Source of the DNA: DAMCZI01 sp032095175
GTDB taxonomy: Bacteria > Bacillota > Clostridia > Clostridiales > Caloramatoraceae
Reading direction: 5' to 3'
NCBI GenBank assembly: GCA_032095175.1
Contig: DAMCZI010000041.1
Span: 1 to 40,494, forward strand
Length of the DNA: 40,494 nucleotides
Shown: one piece after another, positions 1 to 6,603 of the stretch
Position numbering within the stretch: the first letter of the stretch is position 1
Layout: every line of letters starts with the position of its first letter
Notes under the pieces: generated by a model
Database searches by the model: none
Told to the model about the DNA's origin: nothing
Seen by the model: only the letters and a program-made list of their open reading frames with translations
Translations under genes and position numbers: made by a program

Positions 1-78
1 TTTGAGTTATTTAATCAAAAGCATCGTTAGATGCTTTCATTAAATAACTCAAAACTCAAGAGCCTGTTACCTAGACAG
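1..78. repeat. REP-like palindrome, copy 1 (cut by window edge)
   Basis: A hairpin with arms around TTTGAGTTATTTAAT and ATTAAATAACTCAAA and an inner GCATC/GATGC pair is followed by ACTCAAGAGCCTGTTACC. The copy at 12971-13112 has the same layout, so the left arm that would pair with AAGAGCCTG probably lies outside the window. It sits downstream of the minus-strand peroxiredoxin gene and could help end its transcript. Confidence 0.75.
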
Positions 79-216
79 CTCCCTTTTTAATTTCTAAAAC
101 TTACTTTCACAAAATTATAAATATAGAATTTGTTTATTTCATTATGAAACACAAAGCGTATGAAATTTCATATTTTTAATGAGCGCTTACTTTTTCGGAG
201 GTTTCCCTGGCACTTA
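68..216. repeat. Long AT-rich repeat, copy 1
   Basis: This block recurs at about 9732-9884 with roughly 80-85% identity by eye. Shared stretches include TTTTTAATTTCTAAAAC, TTTCATTATGAAACACAAA and ATTACTTTTTCGG-like sequence ending in TGGCACT. Both copies directly follow a REP-like palindrome. Neither strand reads as a convincing protein. The tail after it, CTTAAGGTGAAATTATTCG, recurs at 33324-33348 next to another palindrome. It fills most of the gene-free left end of the window. I do not know its function. Confidence 0.7.
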
Positions 217-245
217 AGGTGAAATTATTCGTTGTGCAACAGACC

Positions 246-917
246 CTAATACCTTCCGATATATTCCCAGCCTGTTATTATACCTTTATCTCCTGGCTCC
301 CATCCTGGAGGTACTCTTAAACCAGTGCTCTCACTATACTGAAGTCCCTGTATTATCCTTAAAATTTCATCTACGTTTCTTGCAACGGGCTGTGGATTTA
401 CCATTATACTTTGTATGGAACCTTCAGGATTTATTATAAATGTTGCCCTATAATCAGCTCCGTTTTCTTCATTTAAAACGCGATACATCCTTGAAACCTT
501 TTGAGTTCTATCAGATAAAAGAGGATAATTTACTTTCCTGCCCGATGGGGATGTCTGCATGAAAACCTTGTGAGAATATATGCTGTCTGTACTTATTACA
601 AGAGGGATTGCATTTATTGCATTAAATTTTTGATGTCTTTCAGCAACTGCTGCAAGCTCTAATGGTCAGAGAAATGTAAAATCGGAGCTATAGAAAAATA
701 ATACAACCCATTTTCCCCTATAATCCAAGAGTGATACATCCTTAGGTTCATTATTAACAATTGCAGGAAGAGTAAATTCTGGTGCCTTGTCTCCAAGATC
801 AAAATAATCACAGCATCCTTCCATATCTATTCTTTCGTGTATATAGAATCTTTTATCAGCAGATTCCCTTGACATACACTGGCTGTTGCCAGAAAAGGCG
901 TTGTAGCATGGTCTCAT
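246..917 (-). CDS. Peroxiredoxin (AhpC/Prx1 type), probable selenoprotein with UGA-encoded Sec
   Basis: Reading through one in-frame TGA (666-668, complement) gives a 223-residue peroxiredoxin: thiol- or selenol-based reduction of peroxides in the cytoplasm. The N-terminal part has GDKAPEFTLPAI and ends in FFYSSDFTFL; the UGA follows at residue 84. The downstream part starts PLELAAVAERHQKF and continues with YPLLSD, YRVLNEENGADYRATFIINP, PVARNVDEILRIIQGLQ. In the family the motif is DFTFVCP, so the UGA replaces exactly the peroxidatic cysteine. Start is ATG 917 after GGAGGT. The canonical C-terminal resolving cysteine (VCP) reads VPP here. An N-terminal extension of about 35 residues holds Cys4, 14, 35 and 36. 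The alternative is a nonsense-mutated pseudogene, but no other lesion is visible. SelA, SelB, SelC and SelD are not in the window. Confidence 0.85.
637..656 (-). other. Candidate bacterial SECIS hairpin after the UGA
   Basis: Nine nucleotides after the UGA the mRNA reads CUUGCAGCAGUUGCUGAAAG. It folds as CUU/AAG, a G-A mismatch, CAGC/GCUG and an AGUU loop. A small stem with a G in the apical loop about 16-37 nt after the UGA is the known layout of bacterial SECIS elements bound by SelB. The sequence also encodes conserved protein residues, so the hairpin alone is weak evidence. Confidence 0.5.
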
Positions 918-1105
918 AATATACCTCCAAAAATATATACACTATATAATATTCATAGATTAATAAGGTGCTATAATAATGTTATTTTTAATGAAATGGT
1001 ATGATTAGAGGAAAAAATTGTGGAAGATACTAATATTTTTAATAAAACAGTTTTTATTTGGATGATTTTTGATTAAAATATATCTATAAAGAGAGGAGGA
1101 ATTTT

Positions 1106-1918
1106 ATGAGATATTCACATGAAATCGATTATAAAATACATGGTGACGACATGCAGTTTGTTGAAATTGAGCTTGATCCACAGGAGACTGTAGTTGCTGA
1201 AGCTGGAGCAATGATGATGATGTCATCAAATATAGCTATGGAGACTATTTTTGGAGATGGTTCCGGAAGAAATGAACAGGAAGGATTTATGGGAAAGCTT
1301 TTCTCAGCAGGTAAGAGAGTTCTTACAGGAGAAAGTCTTTTCATGACTGCCTTTACAAACAGTGGATACGATAAACAGCAGGTAGCCTTTGCGGCACCTT
1401 ATCCAGGAAGAATAATACCAATGGACTTGACACAATACAATGGAAAAATAATATGCCAAAAGGATGCATTCCTCTGTGCAGCAAAGGGAGTTTCTGTTTC
1501 GATAGATTTTAGAAAAAAGCTTGGTGTAGGCTTCTTTGGAGGAGAAGGCTTTATAATGCAGAGGCTTGAAGGAGATGGAATAGCCTTTGTTCATGCAGGT
1601 GGAGCCATAATAAAGAAGGATTTAATGCCAGGAGAAACTCTAAGAGTTGACACAGGATGTCTTGTTGCAATGACAGGTGGAGTTCACTATGACATAGAAT
1701 ATGTTGGAAACATAAAAACAGCTTTCTTTGGAGGAGAGGGAATATTCTTTGCAACTTTAACAGGACCTGGTTCTGTTTGGATACAATCCCTTCCATTTAG
1801 CAGATTGGCTGACAGAATATTTGCAGCAGCCCCAAGGATTAATGGAGGAGCTAGAAAAGGAGAGGGAAGTGTACTTGACGTTTTAGGCGGGATAGGAAAT
1901 CTCTTTGATGGAGATTAA
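1106..1918 (+). CDS. AIM24 / TIGR00266 family protein
   Basis: A 270-residue protein of the AIM24 (TIGR00266) family, named after a yeast mitochondrial protein and widespread in bacteria; its biochemical role is not established. The match rests on the start MRYSHEIDYKIHGDDMQFVE, the segment VAEAGAMMMMSSNIAME, glycine-rich turns (GFFGGEGFIMQRLEGDG, TAFFGGEGIFFATLTGPG) and WIQSLPFSRLADRI near the end. It should fold as a beta-sandwich-like repeat with no membrane span. Start is ATG after AGAGGAGG. A terminator follows. It is divergent from the peroxiredoxin gene with a 188-bp gap and appears to be a single-gene unit. Confidence 0.85.
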   Translation: MRYSHEIDYKIHGDDMQFVEIELDPQETVVAEAGAMMMMSSNIAMETIFGDGSGRNEQEGFMGKLFSAGKRVLTGESLFMTAFTNSGYDKQQVAFAAPYPGRIIPMDLTQYNGKIICQKDAFLCAAKGVSVSIDFRKKLGVGFFGGEGFIMQRLEGDGIAFVHAGGAIIKKDLMPGETLRVDTGCLVAMTGGVHYDIEYVGNIKTAFFGGEGIFFATLTGPGSVWIQSLPFSRLADRIFAAAPRINGGARKGEGSVLDVLGGIGNLFDGD

Positions 1919-1923
1919 TCGAA

Positions 1924-1962
1924 AATGGCAGTTCGATGGTAATAGTCGGGCTGTCATTTTTT
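1924..1962 (+). terminator. Rho-independent terminator of the AIM24-family gene
   Basis: Arms AATGGCAG (1924-1931) and CTGTCATT (1951-1958) pair with one G-T wobble over a 19-nt loop. The right arm runs into a T-run. It lies just after the stop codon. Confidence 0.7.
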
Positions 1963-2001
1963 ATTTTGTCACTTTTACTAAACAACCATATGAAAAGATT
2001 A

Positions 2002-2046
2002 ATAAATTGTAAATAATTTACAATTTATGAAAATATATGATATAAT
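2002..2046 (+). promoter_or_regulatory. Promoter with palindromic operator, candidate RiPP operon
   Basis: A near-consensus promoter has -35 TTACAA (2018-2023), a 17-bp spacer and -10 TATAAT (2041-2046). A perfect inverted repeat, ATAAATTGTAAA (2002-2013) and TTTACAATTTAT (2017-2028) with a 3-bp spacer, covers the -35. That is the usual place for a repressor site. The cognate regulator is not evident nearby. Transcription would begin near 2053, giving a leader of about 55 nt before the small ORF. Confidence 0.7.
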
Positions 2047-2109
2047 ACTATTAGCATATATTATTACTAGATAATTATATTAACAAATACATACAAGGAG
2101 GTGAATGTA

Positions 2110-2205
2110 ATGAAGATAATTAAGAGGAATGCTAAACCAGCTAACTTAAAATGCATATATCCATTACCAGACCATTATCCATGCCCACTAGACTATAATC
2201 GCTAA
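2110..2205 (+). CDS. Candidate RiPP precursor peptide, 31 residues
   Basis: A short ORF with an excellent ribosome binding site (AAGGAGGTGA) starts at ATG 2110. The N-terminal part MKIIKRNAKPANLK is basic and leader-like. The C-terminal part is CIYPLPDHYPCPLDYNR. That part has a Tyr-Pro-X-Pro unit twice (YPLP, YPCP), two cysteines (residues 15 and 25) and three tyrosines. It lies between a strong promoter/operator and a radical SAM/SPASM gene starting 88 bp downstream. That layout is typical of ribosomally made, post-translationally modified peptides. The leader/core split is my inference. I do not recognise the family: the cysteine number does not fit SCIFF or Clo7bot peptides. No protease or exporter gene is adjacent, so export and trimming are unexplained. 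Confidence 0.7.
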   Translation: MKIIKRNAKPANLKCIYPLPDHYPCPLDYNR

Positions 2206-2232
2206 AAGTGTGACATAAGTTAGAAACCTATG

Positions 2233-2276
2233 AATCAAAGCAATTAAAATATTATTTTAATTGCTTTGATTTTATT
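2233..2276 (+). terminator. Strong hairpin between precursor and maturase (partial terminator)
   Basis: Two perfect 18-nt arms (2233-2250 and 2254-2271) enclose a 3-nt loop and are followed by TTTATT. In RiPP operons such hairpins often let most transcripts stop after the precursor gene, so that precursor greatly exceeds enzyme. The next gene's RBS (AAGGAG) lies just beyond it, and no separate promoter is obvious in between. Confidence 0.7.
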
Positions 2277-2293
2277 AAGAAAGGAGCTATTTT

Positions 2294-3580
2294 ATGAAAT
2301 ATAAAACATCTCAATTTAACATCACAGTCCCAGTAGAACGTAGTGATGAAGTTATTTTATTTAATACAAAAGAATGTTCTTTTGTCGTACTTGATAAAAA
2401 AAACAAGAGTTTTTTAACTAATATAGACGATATTAGTACATATGAAGAGGATGTTGTTTCCAATTTGATTGAGCTTGGATTTTTAGTTGATGAAAATCTT
2501 GATGAAATTGAAAATTTAAAGCAACAGACAAAAAAAGCACGAATATCAAGTGAATCTTTGTCATTAACAATTGCAACAACACTAGATTGTAATATGAACT
2601 GTTATTATTGCTTTGAGAAAAAAAATCAGCAATATCTATCAACAGATGTTGCTGATAAAATTATTAATTATATATTTGAGCGTTTATCCTCAGGACAATT
2701 CAAAAAACTACTAATTGTTTGGACAGGTGGTGAACCTCTTTTAAATAAAAACATTATTGAATATATAAGTACTCCAATCATCCAATTTTGTAGTGATAAA
2801 GAAATAGAATATCATGGTTCTATTATAACAAATGGTTTACTTTTAAATGAAGAGACAGTTAAATTTCTTAAAAATATGCATGTTAGAGATGGACAAGTAA
2901 CGGTTGATGGGCTTGAGAAAACTCATAATGAAAGAAGATTATCAGTGGATAATTTAAACAGCTTTCAAATTATTATAGATAATATTAAAACTGCATATAA
3001 GTACCTATCTATTGGGATTAGAGTGAACATAGATTGTAATAATAAAAACGAAATAAAGGACTTGCTTGATTACCTATATAAATCCTTGGATTATAATAAT
3101 AACAATAATCTTTCAGTTATATTGGCACAAGTTAACGGATGTACTACTACACTTCCTGAACAAGAGTATTTTGAATTTCTTAGAGATATTTTTAATATGC
3201 ACATTACAGATAGTAAATTGGAAAAGAACTACCCAGTTCCTTTAAATTTTGCCTGCGGTGTACAATGTAAAGATTCACTTGTAATAGCGCCAGATGGATA
3301 TGTATATAAATGCTGGGAAGAGATAGGTATTAAAGAATTTTCAATTGGAACAATTGAAAAAATAAATGATGATTGCAAAATAAATCAGAAATATTTAGCA
3401 GATATGTGGCCTATAGAATGTGATGGTTGTACATATTTACCAATGTGCCATGGAGGATGTCCAATGAGGAGAGGTAAAAATAATAACAAGCCTTTATGTG
3501 CCTCACAAGCTAAAACACTTGATATATATCTGAAAAGATATTACAAGTTATGGGAAAAAGAAAACGAAGCAACATCTTGA
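2294..3580 (+). CDS. Radical SAM/SPASM peptide maturase
   Basis: A 428-residue radical SAM enzyme. Residues 1-75 form the N-terminal region common in peptide maturases (FNITVPVERSDEVILFNT). The CX3CX2C motif that binds the SAM [4Fe-4S] cluster is C99-C103-C106 (LDCNMNCYYCFEKK), followed by WTGGEPLL. The C-terminal SPASM region has ACGVQC, KCWEEIG, ECDGCTYLPMCHGGCP and a final PLCAS, enough cysteines for auxiliary clusters. SPASM maturases make thioether, C-C or C-O crosslinks on peptides. The obvious substrate is the 31-residue peptide encoded directly upstream. Codon choice looks more AT-rich than in neighbouring genes, which could mean acquisition by transfer. The exact bond formed cannot be read from sequence. 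An anaerobic sulfatase-maturing enzyme is less likely, because no sulfatase gene is present. Confidence 0.88.
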   Translation: MKYKTSQFNITVPVERSDEVILFNTKECSFVVLDKKNKSFLTNIDDISTYEEDVVSNLIELGFLVDENLDEIENLKQQTKKARISSESLSLTIATTLDCNMNCYYCFEKKNQQYLSTDVADKIINYIFERLSSGQFKKLLIVWTGGEPLLNKNIIEYISTPIIQFCSDKEIEYHGSIITNGLLLNEETVKFLKNMHVRDGQVTVDGLEKTHNERRLSVDNLNSFQIIIDNIKTAYKYLSIGIRVNIDCNNKNEIKDLLDYLYKSLDYNNNNNLSVILAQVNGCTTTLPEQEYFEFLRDIFNMHITDSKLEKNYPVPLNFACGVQCKDSLVIAPDGYVYKCWEEIGIKEFSIGTIEKINDDCKINQKYLADMWPIECDGCTYLPMCHGGCPMRRGKNNNKPLCASQAKTLDIYLKRYYKLWEKENEATS

Positions 3581-3657
3581 TAATATAATGTTTGTTACCT
3601 ACCTGATTTTTAAGAAAGTTCCTGGATATTAGTAAATATTTAAAAAAACATGAAGGA

Positions 3658-3672
3658 AATTATCAGAAAATA
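3658..3672 (+). promoter_or_regulatory. Possible CodY box (weak)
   Basis: AATTATCAGAAAATA differs at two positions from the CodY consensus AATTTTCWGAAAATT. A second, poorer TATCAGAAAAT occurs about 50 bp further on. The gap between the maturase and the zinc-ribbon gene is otherwise featureless and AT-rich. Confidence 0.25.
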
Positions 3673-3798
3673 TAGAATATTAATACATGACACCTTTGGT
3701 AATGCAATATATCAGAAAATACTTCTAGTTTTTATTGCTAATTTTTAAATTCAAAGAAAGGGCGGCAGTAGCTGTCAAAAATATTTGGGGGGTATTTT

Positions 3799-4044
3799 AT
3801 GAACAAGTTGTATTATTGTAAAGAGTGCAAAAGGATTGTAAAAAACGATTCAAGCTGTGAATACTGTAATTCAAATGGAATTGAAGAACTTGTAGTTGGA
3901 GCACCTGTAAACGTAATAGGAAGCAAGCTTAAGGGAAAGGTATTGAAGGTAATGGATGGATCTGCAAAGCTTCTAATTAAAACAGATAGCAATGACAAAT
4001 ACATAAAAGATTATGAAGCAGAAAAAATAAGAAAGGTATTATAA
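3799..4044 (+). CDS. Small zinc-ribbon protein with KOW-like C-terminus
   Basis: An 81-residue protein starting at ATG after GGGGGG. Two cysteine pairs, YCKECKR and CEYCNS (residues 7-23), should bind one zinc. The rest, VGAPVNVIGSKLKGKVLKVMDGSAKLLIK, resembles the small beta-barrel (KOW/SH3-like) seen in ribosome- or RNA-associated proteins. I do not recognise a named family and assign no function. It has its own RBS, and a palindromic repeat follows that may act as terminator. Confidence 0.65.
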   Translation: MNKLYYCKECKRIVKNDSSCEYCNSNGIEELVVGAPVNVIGSKLKGKVLKVMDGSAKLLIKTDSNDKYIKDYEAEKIRKVL

Positions 4045-4061
4045 AGATACATTAAAAGCGG

Positions 4062-4139
4062 CAGGCACCAAGTTTAAGTTATTTATGGAAGGTTTTTTAC
4101 TTAAGAATTGCTTTCCAAATAACTCAAACCTGGTGCCTG
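4062..4139. repeat. REP-like palindrome between convergent genes
   Basis: Outer arms CAGGCACCA and TGGTGCCTG, then GTTT-AGTTATTT and AAATAACT-AAAC, form a long hairpin. It belongs to the same broad family as the copies at 9689, 12971 and 32166 (GGCAC/GTGCC outer arms, AGTTATTT inner part). It lies between the zinc-ribbon gene and the convergent LysR gene and is placed to terminate both. Confidence 0.75.
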
Positions 4140-4145
4140 TTAACT

Positions 4146-5030
4146 TTAGTCTTGAAGTAATTCGAGGAATTCTTTTGCGGCAGTTGAGAGAGGGAAGTTT
4201 TTTAATGCTATAACACCTATATTTCTTTGAGGTATTTTTTCTTTTAACTTAATTTCATAAAGTTGTTTTCTTTTTAACTCATCCTGTACATAGTTTTTAA
4301 CAACGCATGAAACTCCGAGCCCAATCTTAGCAAACTCAACTAAAAGGTCTATACTTCCAAGCTCAATTTCAGGTATTAGGTCAACCCCACATTCCTTAGC
4401 ATAATTATCAATAAAGCTTCTTATACTGCTTCCTCTTTCAAGCAGCAGTATAGGATAATCCTTTATTTTTTGTAATGTCATCTCATCTTTGGATAAAGCT
4501 TTATACTTCTCTCCCACAACAAAACAATCCTGGATAGGGAGGCTTTTTAAAATAGTTATATTTTTATCATCATCAATAGGGAGATTAATAATTCCAATAT
4601 CTATTTTGCCATATCTTAAAAGCTCAATTGTTTCAAGTGTTGTACGATTTGTCACCTGCATTTTAACCTTGGGATATTTGCTGTTAAATTGTTTTAAATA
4701 GGGTATCAGATAATATTTGCATAGAGTATCGCTGGCACCTATTCTTATTTCTCCTGACATCAGGTTTTTAGCTTCAAAGAACTTGTTCTCTGCAGTTATT
4801 ATAAAGTTAAAAGCCTGCTCTATATATTTATAAAAAACTTCACCTTCCTTTGTAAGAACTATTCCCTTTGGAGTCCTGAAAAATAACTGTCCGCCAAGCT
4901 TTCCTTCAAGCAATTTGATTGCCTGGCTTACAGCAGGTTGTGTAATAAAAAGTTCCTTTGCAGCACCTGAAATACTTCCACATTTTGCAGCATAATAAAA
5001 TATTTTATAATAATCAAGATTAATGTCCAT
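4146..5030 (-). CDS. LysR-family transcriptional regulator
   Basis: A 294-residue LysR regulator of standard length. The N-terminal winged HTH is clear (YYKIFYYAAKCGSISGAAKEL, TQPAVSQAIKLLEGKLGGQLF). A linker follows, then a periplasmic-binding-protein-like effector domain (GEIRIGASDTLCKYYLIPYL, IDIGIINLPI, VGLGVSC-type segment GLGVSCVVKNYV). It resembles the CysL/CbbR-type branch. It is divergent from the CofE-like gene, the classical layout for a LysR protein controlling its neighbour and itself. The effector is unknown. Confidence 0.88.
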   Translation of the reverse strand: MDINLDYYKIFYYAAKCGSISGAAKELFITQPAVSQAIKLLEGKLGGQLFFRTPKGIVLTKEGEVFYKYIEQAFNFIITAENKFFEAKNLMSGEIRIGASDTLCKYYLIPYLKQFNSKYPKVKMQVTNRTTLETIELLRYGKIDIGIINLPIDDDKNITILKSLPIQDCFVVGEKYKALSKDEMTLQKIKDYPILLLERGSSIRSFIDNYAKECGVDLIPEIELGSIDLLVEFAKIGLGVSCVVKNYVQDELKRKQLYEIKLKEKIPQRNIGVIALKNFPLSTAAKEFLELLQD

Positions 5031-5085
5031 ATAACCTCTCCTTATACCATATATAATGAATATTAATTTTACTTATATAGTTTAG

Positions 5086-5100
5086 TACAATATAATTGTA
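5086..5100. promoter_or_regulatory. Candidate LysR-type binding site
   Basis: TACAATATAATTGTA is a dyad of the LysR T-N11-A form. It lies in the divergent region between the LysR gene and the CofE-like gene. Placement and symmetry support it; there is no comparison set. Confidence 0.45.
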
Positions 5101-5232
5101 TTGTAAATGATTTTAAATAACCTCTTATATTGGAAGTATAAGAAGTTTGTGAAAAAAGAGTCCTAACAGAGAAAAAAAGACATAAAGGATATAAGCATTT
5201 AAAGGCTCTTTGAGTATGAAGGAGGAATAGCA

Positions 5233-6420
5233 GTGAAAAGAATGGTAGGAACAACCGTTAGGGGAATAAGAACCCCAATTGTTAAGGAAGGGGATAACCT
5301 TGTAAACATCGTTGTTGATTCTGTATTAGAGGCTGTTGAGTCAGAAAACATAAAGCTAAAGGATAAAGATGTAGTTGCAGTTACAGAATCATTGGTTTCA
5401 AGGGCACAGGGAAACTATGCTTCCTTAGACAGCATTGCAGAGGATATAAATAGAAAGTTTAAAGGGGACATTGCAGTACTATTCCCAATACTAAGTAGAA
5501 ATAGATTTGCACGTATATTTAAAGGCTTAGTGAAAAGTGGAAAGAAGATATATCTTTTCTTAAACTATCCCTCTGACGAGGTTGGTAATCACCTTATGGA
5601 TATAGATAAAATGGATGAATCAGGAGTTAATCCATATACTGATGTTTTAACTGAAGCAAAATACAGAGAGATTTTTGGAGAAAAGGTACTTCATCCATTC
5701 ACAGGAATAGATTATGTACAGATGTACCGTGAATTAGCTGAGGAAGGTAAGATAGAAATAATATTAACAAACAATCCTAAGGCAGCATTAAATTATACAA
5801 AAGAAATATTAGTAGCAAACATTCATGAAAGACATAGAACAAAGAGAATACTTAAAAATGCAGGTGCTAAGACTGTATACAGCCTTGACGAGATTTTAAA
5901 TGAATCCATAAACGGAAGTGGATTTAACCCTAACTATGGTCTATTAGGCTCTAATATGGCAACAGAAGAAAAAATAAAGTTATTCCCAAGGGACTGCGAT
6001 AAATTTGTTCATGCTGTTCAGAGCATTTTAAATGAAAAGACCGGAAAGAACATTGAGGTTATGGTATACGGTGATGGAGCATTTAAAGATCCAGTAGGAA
6101 AGATATGGGAGCTTGCAGACCCTGTAGTATCACCAGGATATACAGAAGGACTTAGAGGAACTCCAAACGAGATAAAGATCAAGTACATTGCAGATAACGA
6201 CCTTGAAGGTGTAAAGGGTGGAGAATTAGACGAAGCAATGAGAAAAAAGATTATGGAAAAGGGAGATAACCTTGTTGGAAAGGCAGAGTCCCTAGGTACA
6301 ACTCCAAGACAGCTAACAGATTTACTTGGAAGCTTATGTGACCTTACAAGCGGAAGCGGAGATAAGGGAACACCAGTAGTCCTAGTACAAGGCTACTTTG
6401 ACAACTATGCAAATGACTAA
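5233..6420 (+). CDS. CofE-like (F420-0:gamma-glutamyl ligase family) protein
   Basis: A 395-residue member of the F420_ligase (CofE-like) family. CofE adds glutamate to coenzyme F420-0 with GTP. Supporting segments are IRTPIVKEGDNLVNIVVDSV, LKDKDVVAVTESLVSRAQGN, GKKIYLFLNYPSDEVGNHLMD, MVYGDGAFKDPVGKIWELADP and the C-terminal LGTTPRQLTDLLGSLCDLTSGSGDKGTP. Most clostridia are not known to make F420, so the acceptor is probably something else. Start is GTG 5233 after AAGGAGGAATAG. It is followed by a strong terminator and so is monocistronic, probably under the divergent LysR regulator. Confidence 0.75.
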   Translation: MKRMVGTTVRGIRTPIVKEGDNLVNIVVDSVLEAVESENIKLKDKDVVAVTESLVSRAQGNYASLDSIAEDINRKFKGDIAVLFPILSRNRFARIFKGLVKSGKKIYLFLNYPSDEVGNHLMDIDKMDESGVNPYTDVLTEAKYREIFGEKVLHPFTGIDYVQMYRELAEEGKIEIILTNNPKAALNYTKEILVANIHERHRTKRILKNAGAKTVYSLDEILNESINGSGFNPNYGLLGSNMATEEKIKLFPRDCDKFVHAVQSILNEKTGKNIEVMVYGDGAFKDPVGKIWELADPVVSPGYTEGLRGTPNEIKIKYIADNDLEGVKGGELDEAMRKKIMEKGDNLVGKAESLGTTPRQLTDLLGSLCDLTSGSGDKGTPVVLVQGYFDNYAND

Positions 6421-6449
6421 TAATTAAATATATTTCAATTTAAAAAACG

Positions 6450-6494
6450 ATGCCAGTTCTCAGCAGATTTATTTGAGAACTGGCATTATTTTTT
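6450..6494 (+). terminator. Rho-independent terminator of the CofE-like gene
   Basis: Perfect 13-nt arms (ATGCCAGTTCTCA, 6450-6462; TGAGAACTGGCAT, 6474-6486) with an 11-nt loop are followed by TATTTTTTATTT. Confidence 0.9.
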
Positions 6495-6553
6495 ATTTAT
6501 TTACTAATAGCCCATGTGGCTATATATTACATATTTGGGGTTAAAGAAATAAA

Positions 6554-6582
6554 TTGTAAACGATATCCTAAAGTGCTAGAAT
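6554..6582 (+). promoter_or_regulatory. ampS promoter
   Basis: TTGTAA (6554-6559), a 17-bp spacer and TAGAAT (6577-6582). The same elements with the same spacing are kept in front of the deleted ampS copy (TTGTTA 8903-8908, TAGAAT 8926-8931), which supports the call. Confidence 0.65.
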
Positions 6583-6603
6583 ATAAATATTGGGGGTGGG
6601 TTT

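Noticed and set aside
246..917. Reading the peroxiredoxin as two separate genes or a nonsense pseudogene.
   Set aside because: The only interruption is a UGA at the catalytic cysteine codon and the rest of the frame is intact and conserved. Neither half makes sense alone, and the second half has no RBS of its own.
1304..1594. A 96-codon minus-strand frame opposite the AIM24-family gene.
   Set aside because: No RBS or recognisable domain is present, and the plus-strand gene is clearly the coding one.
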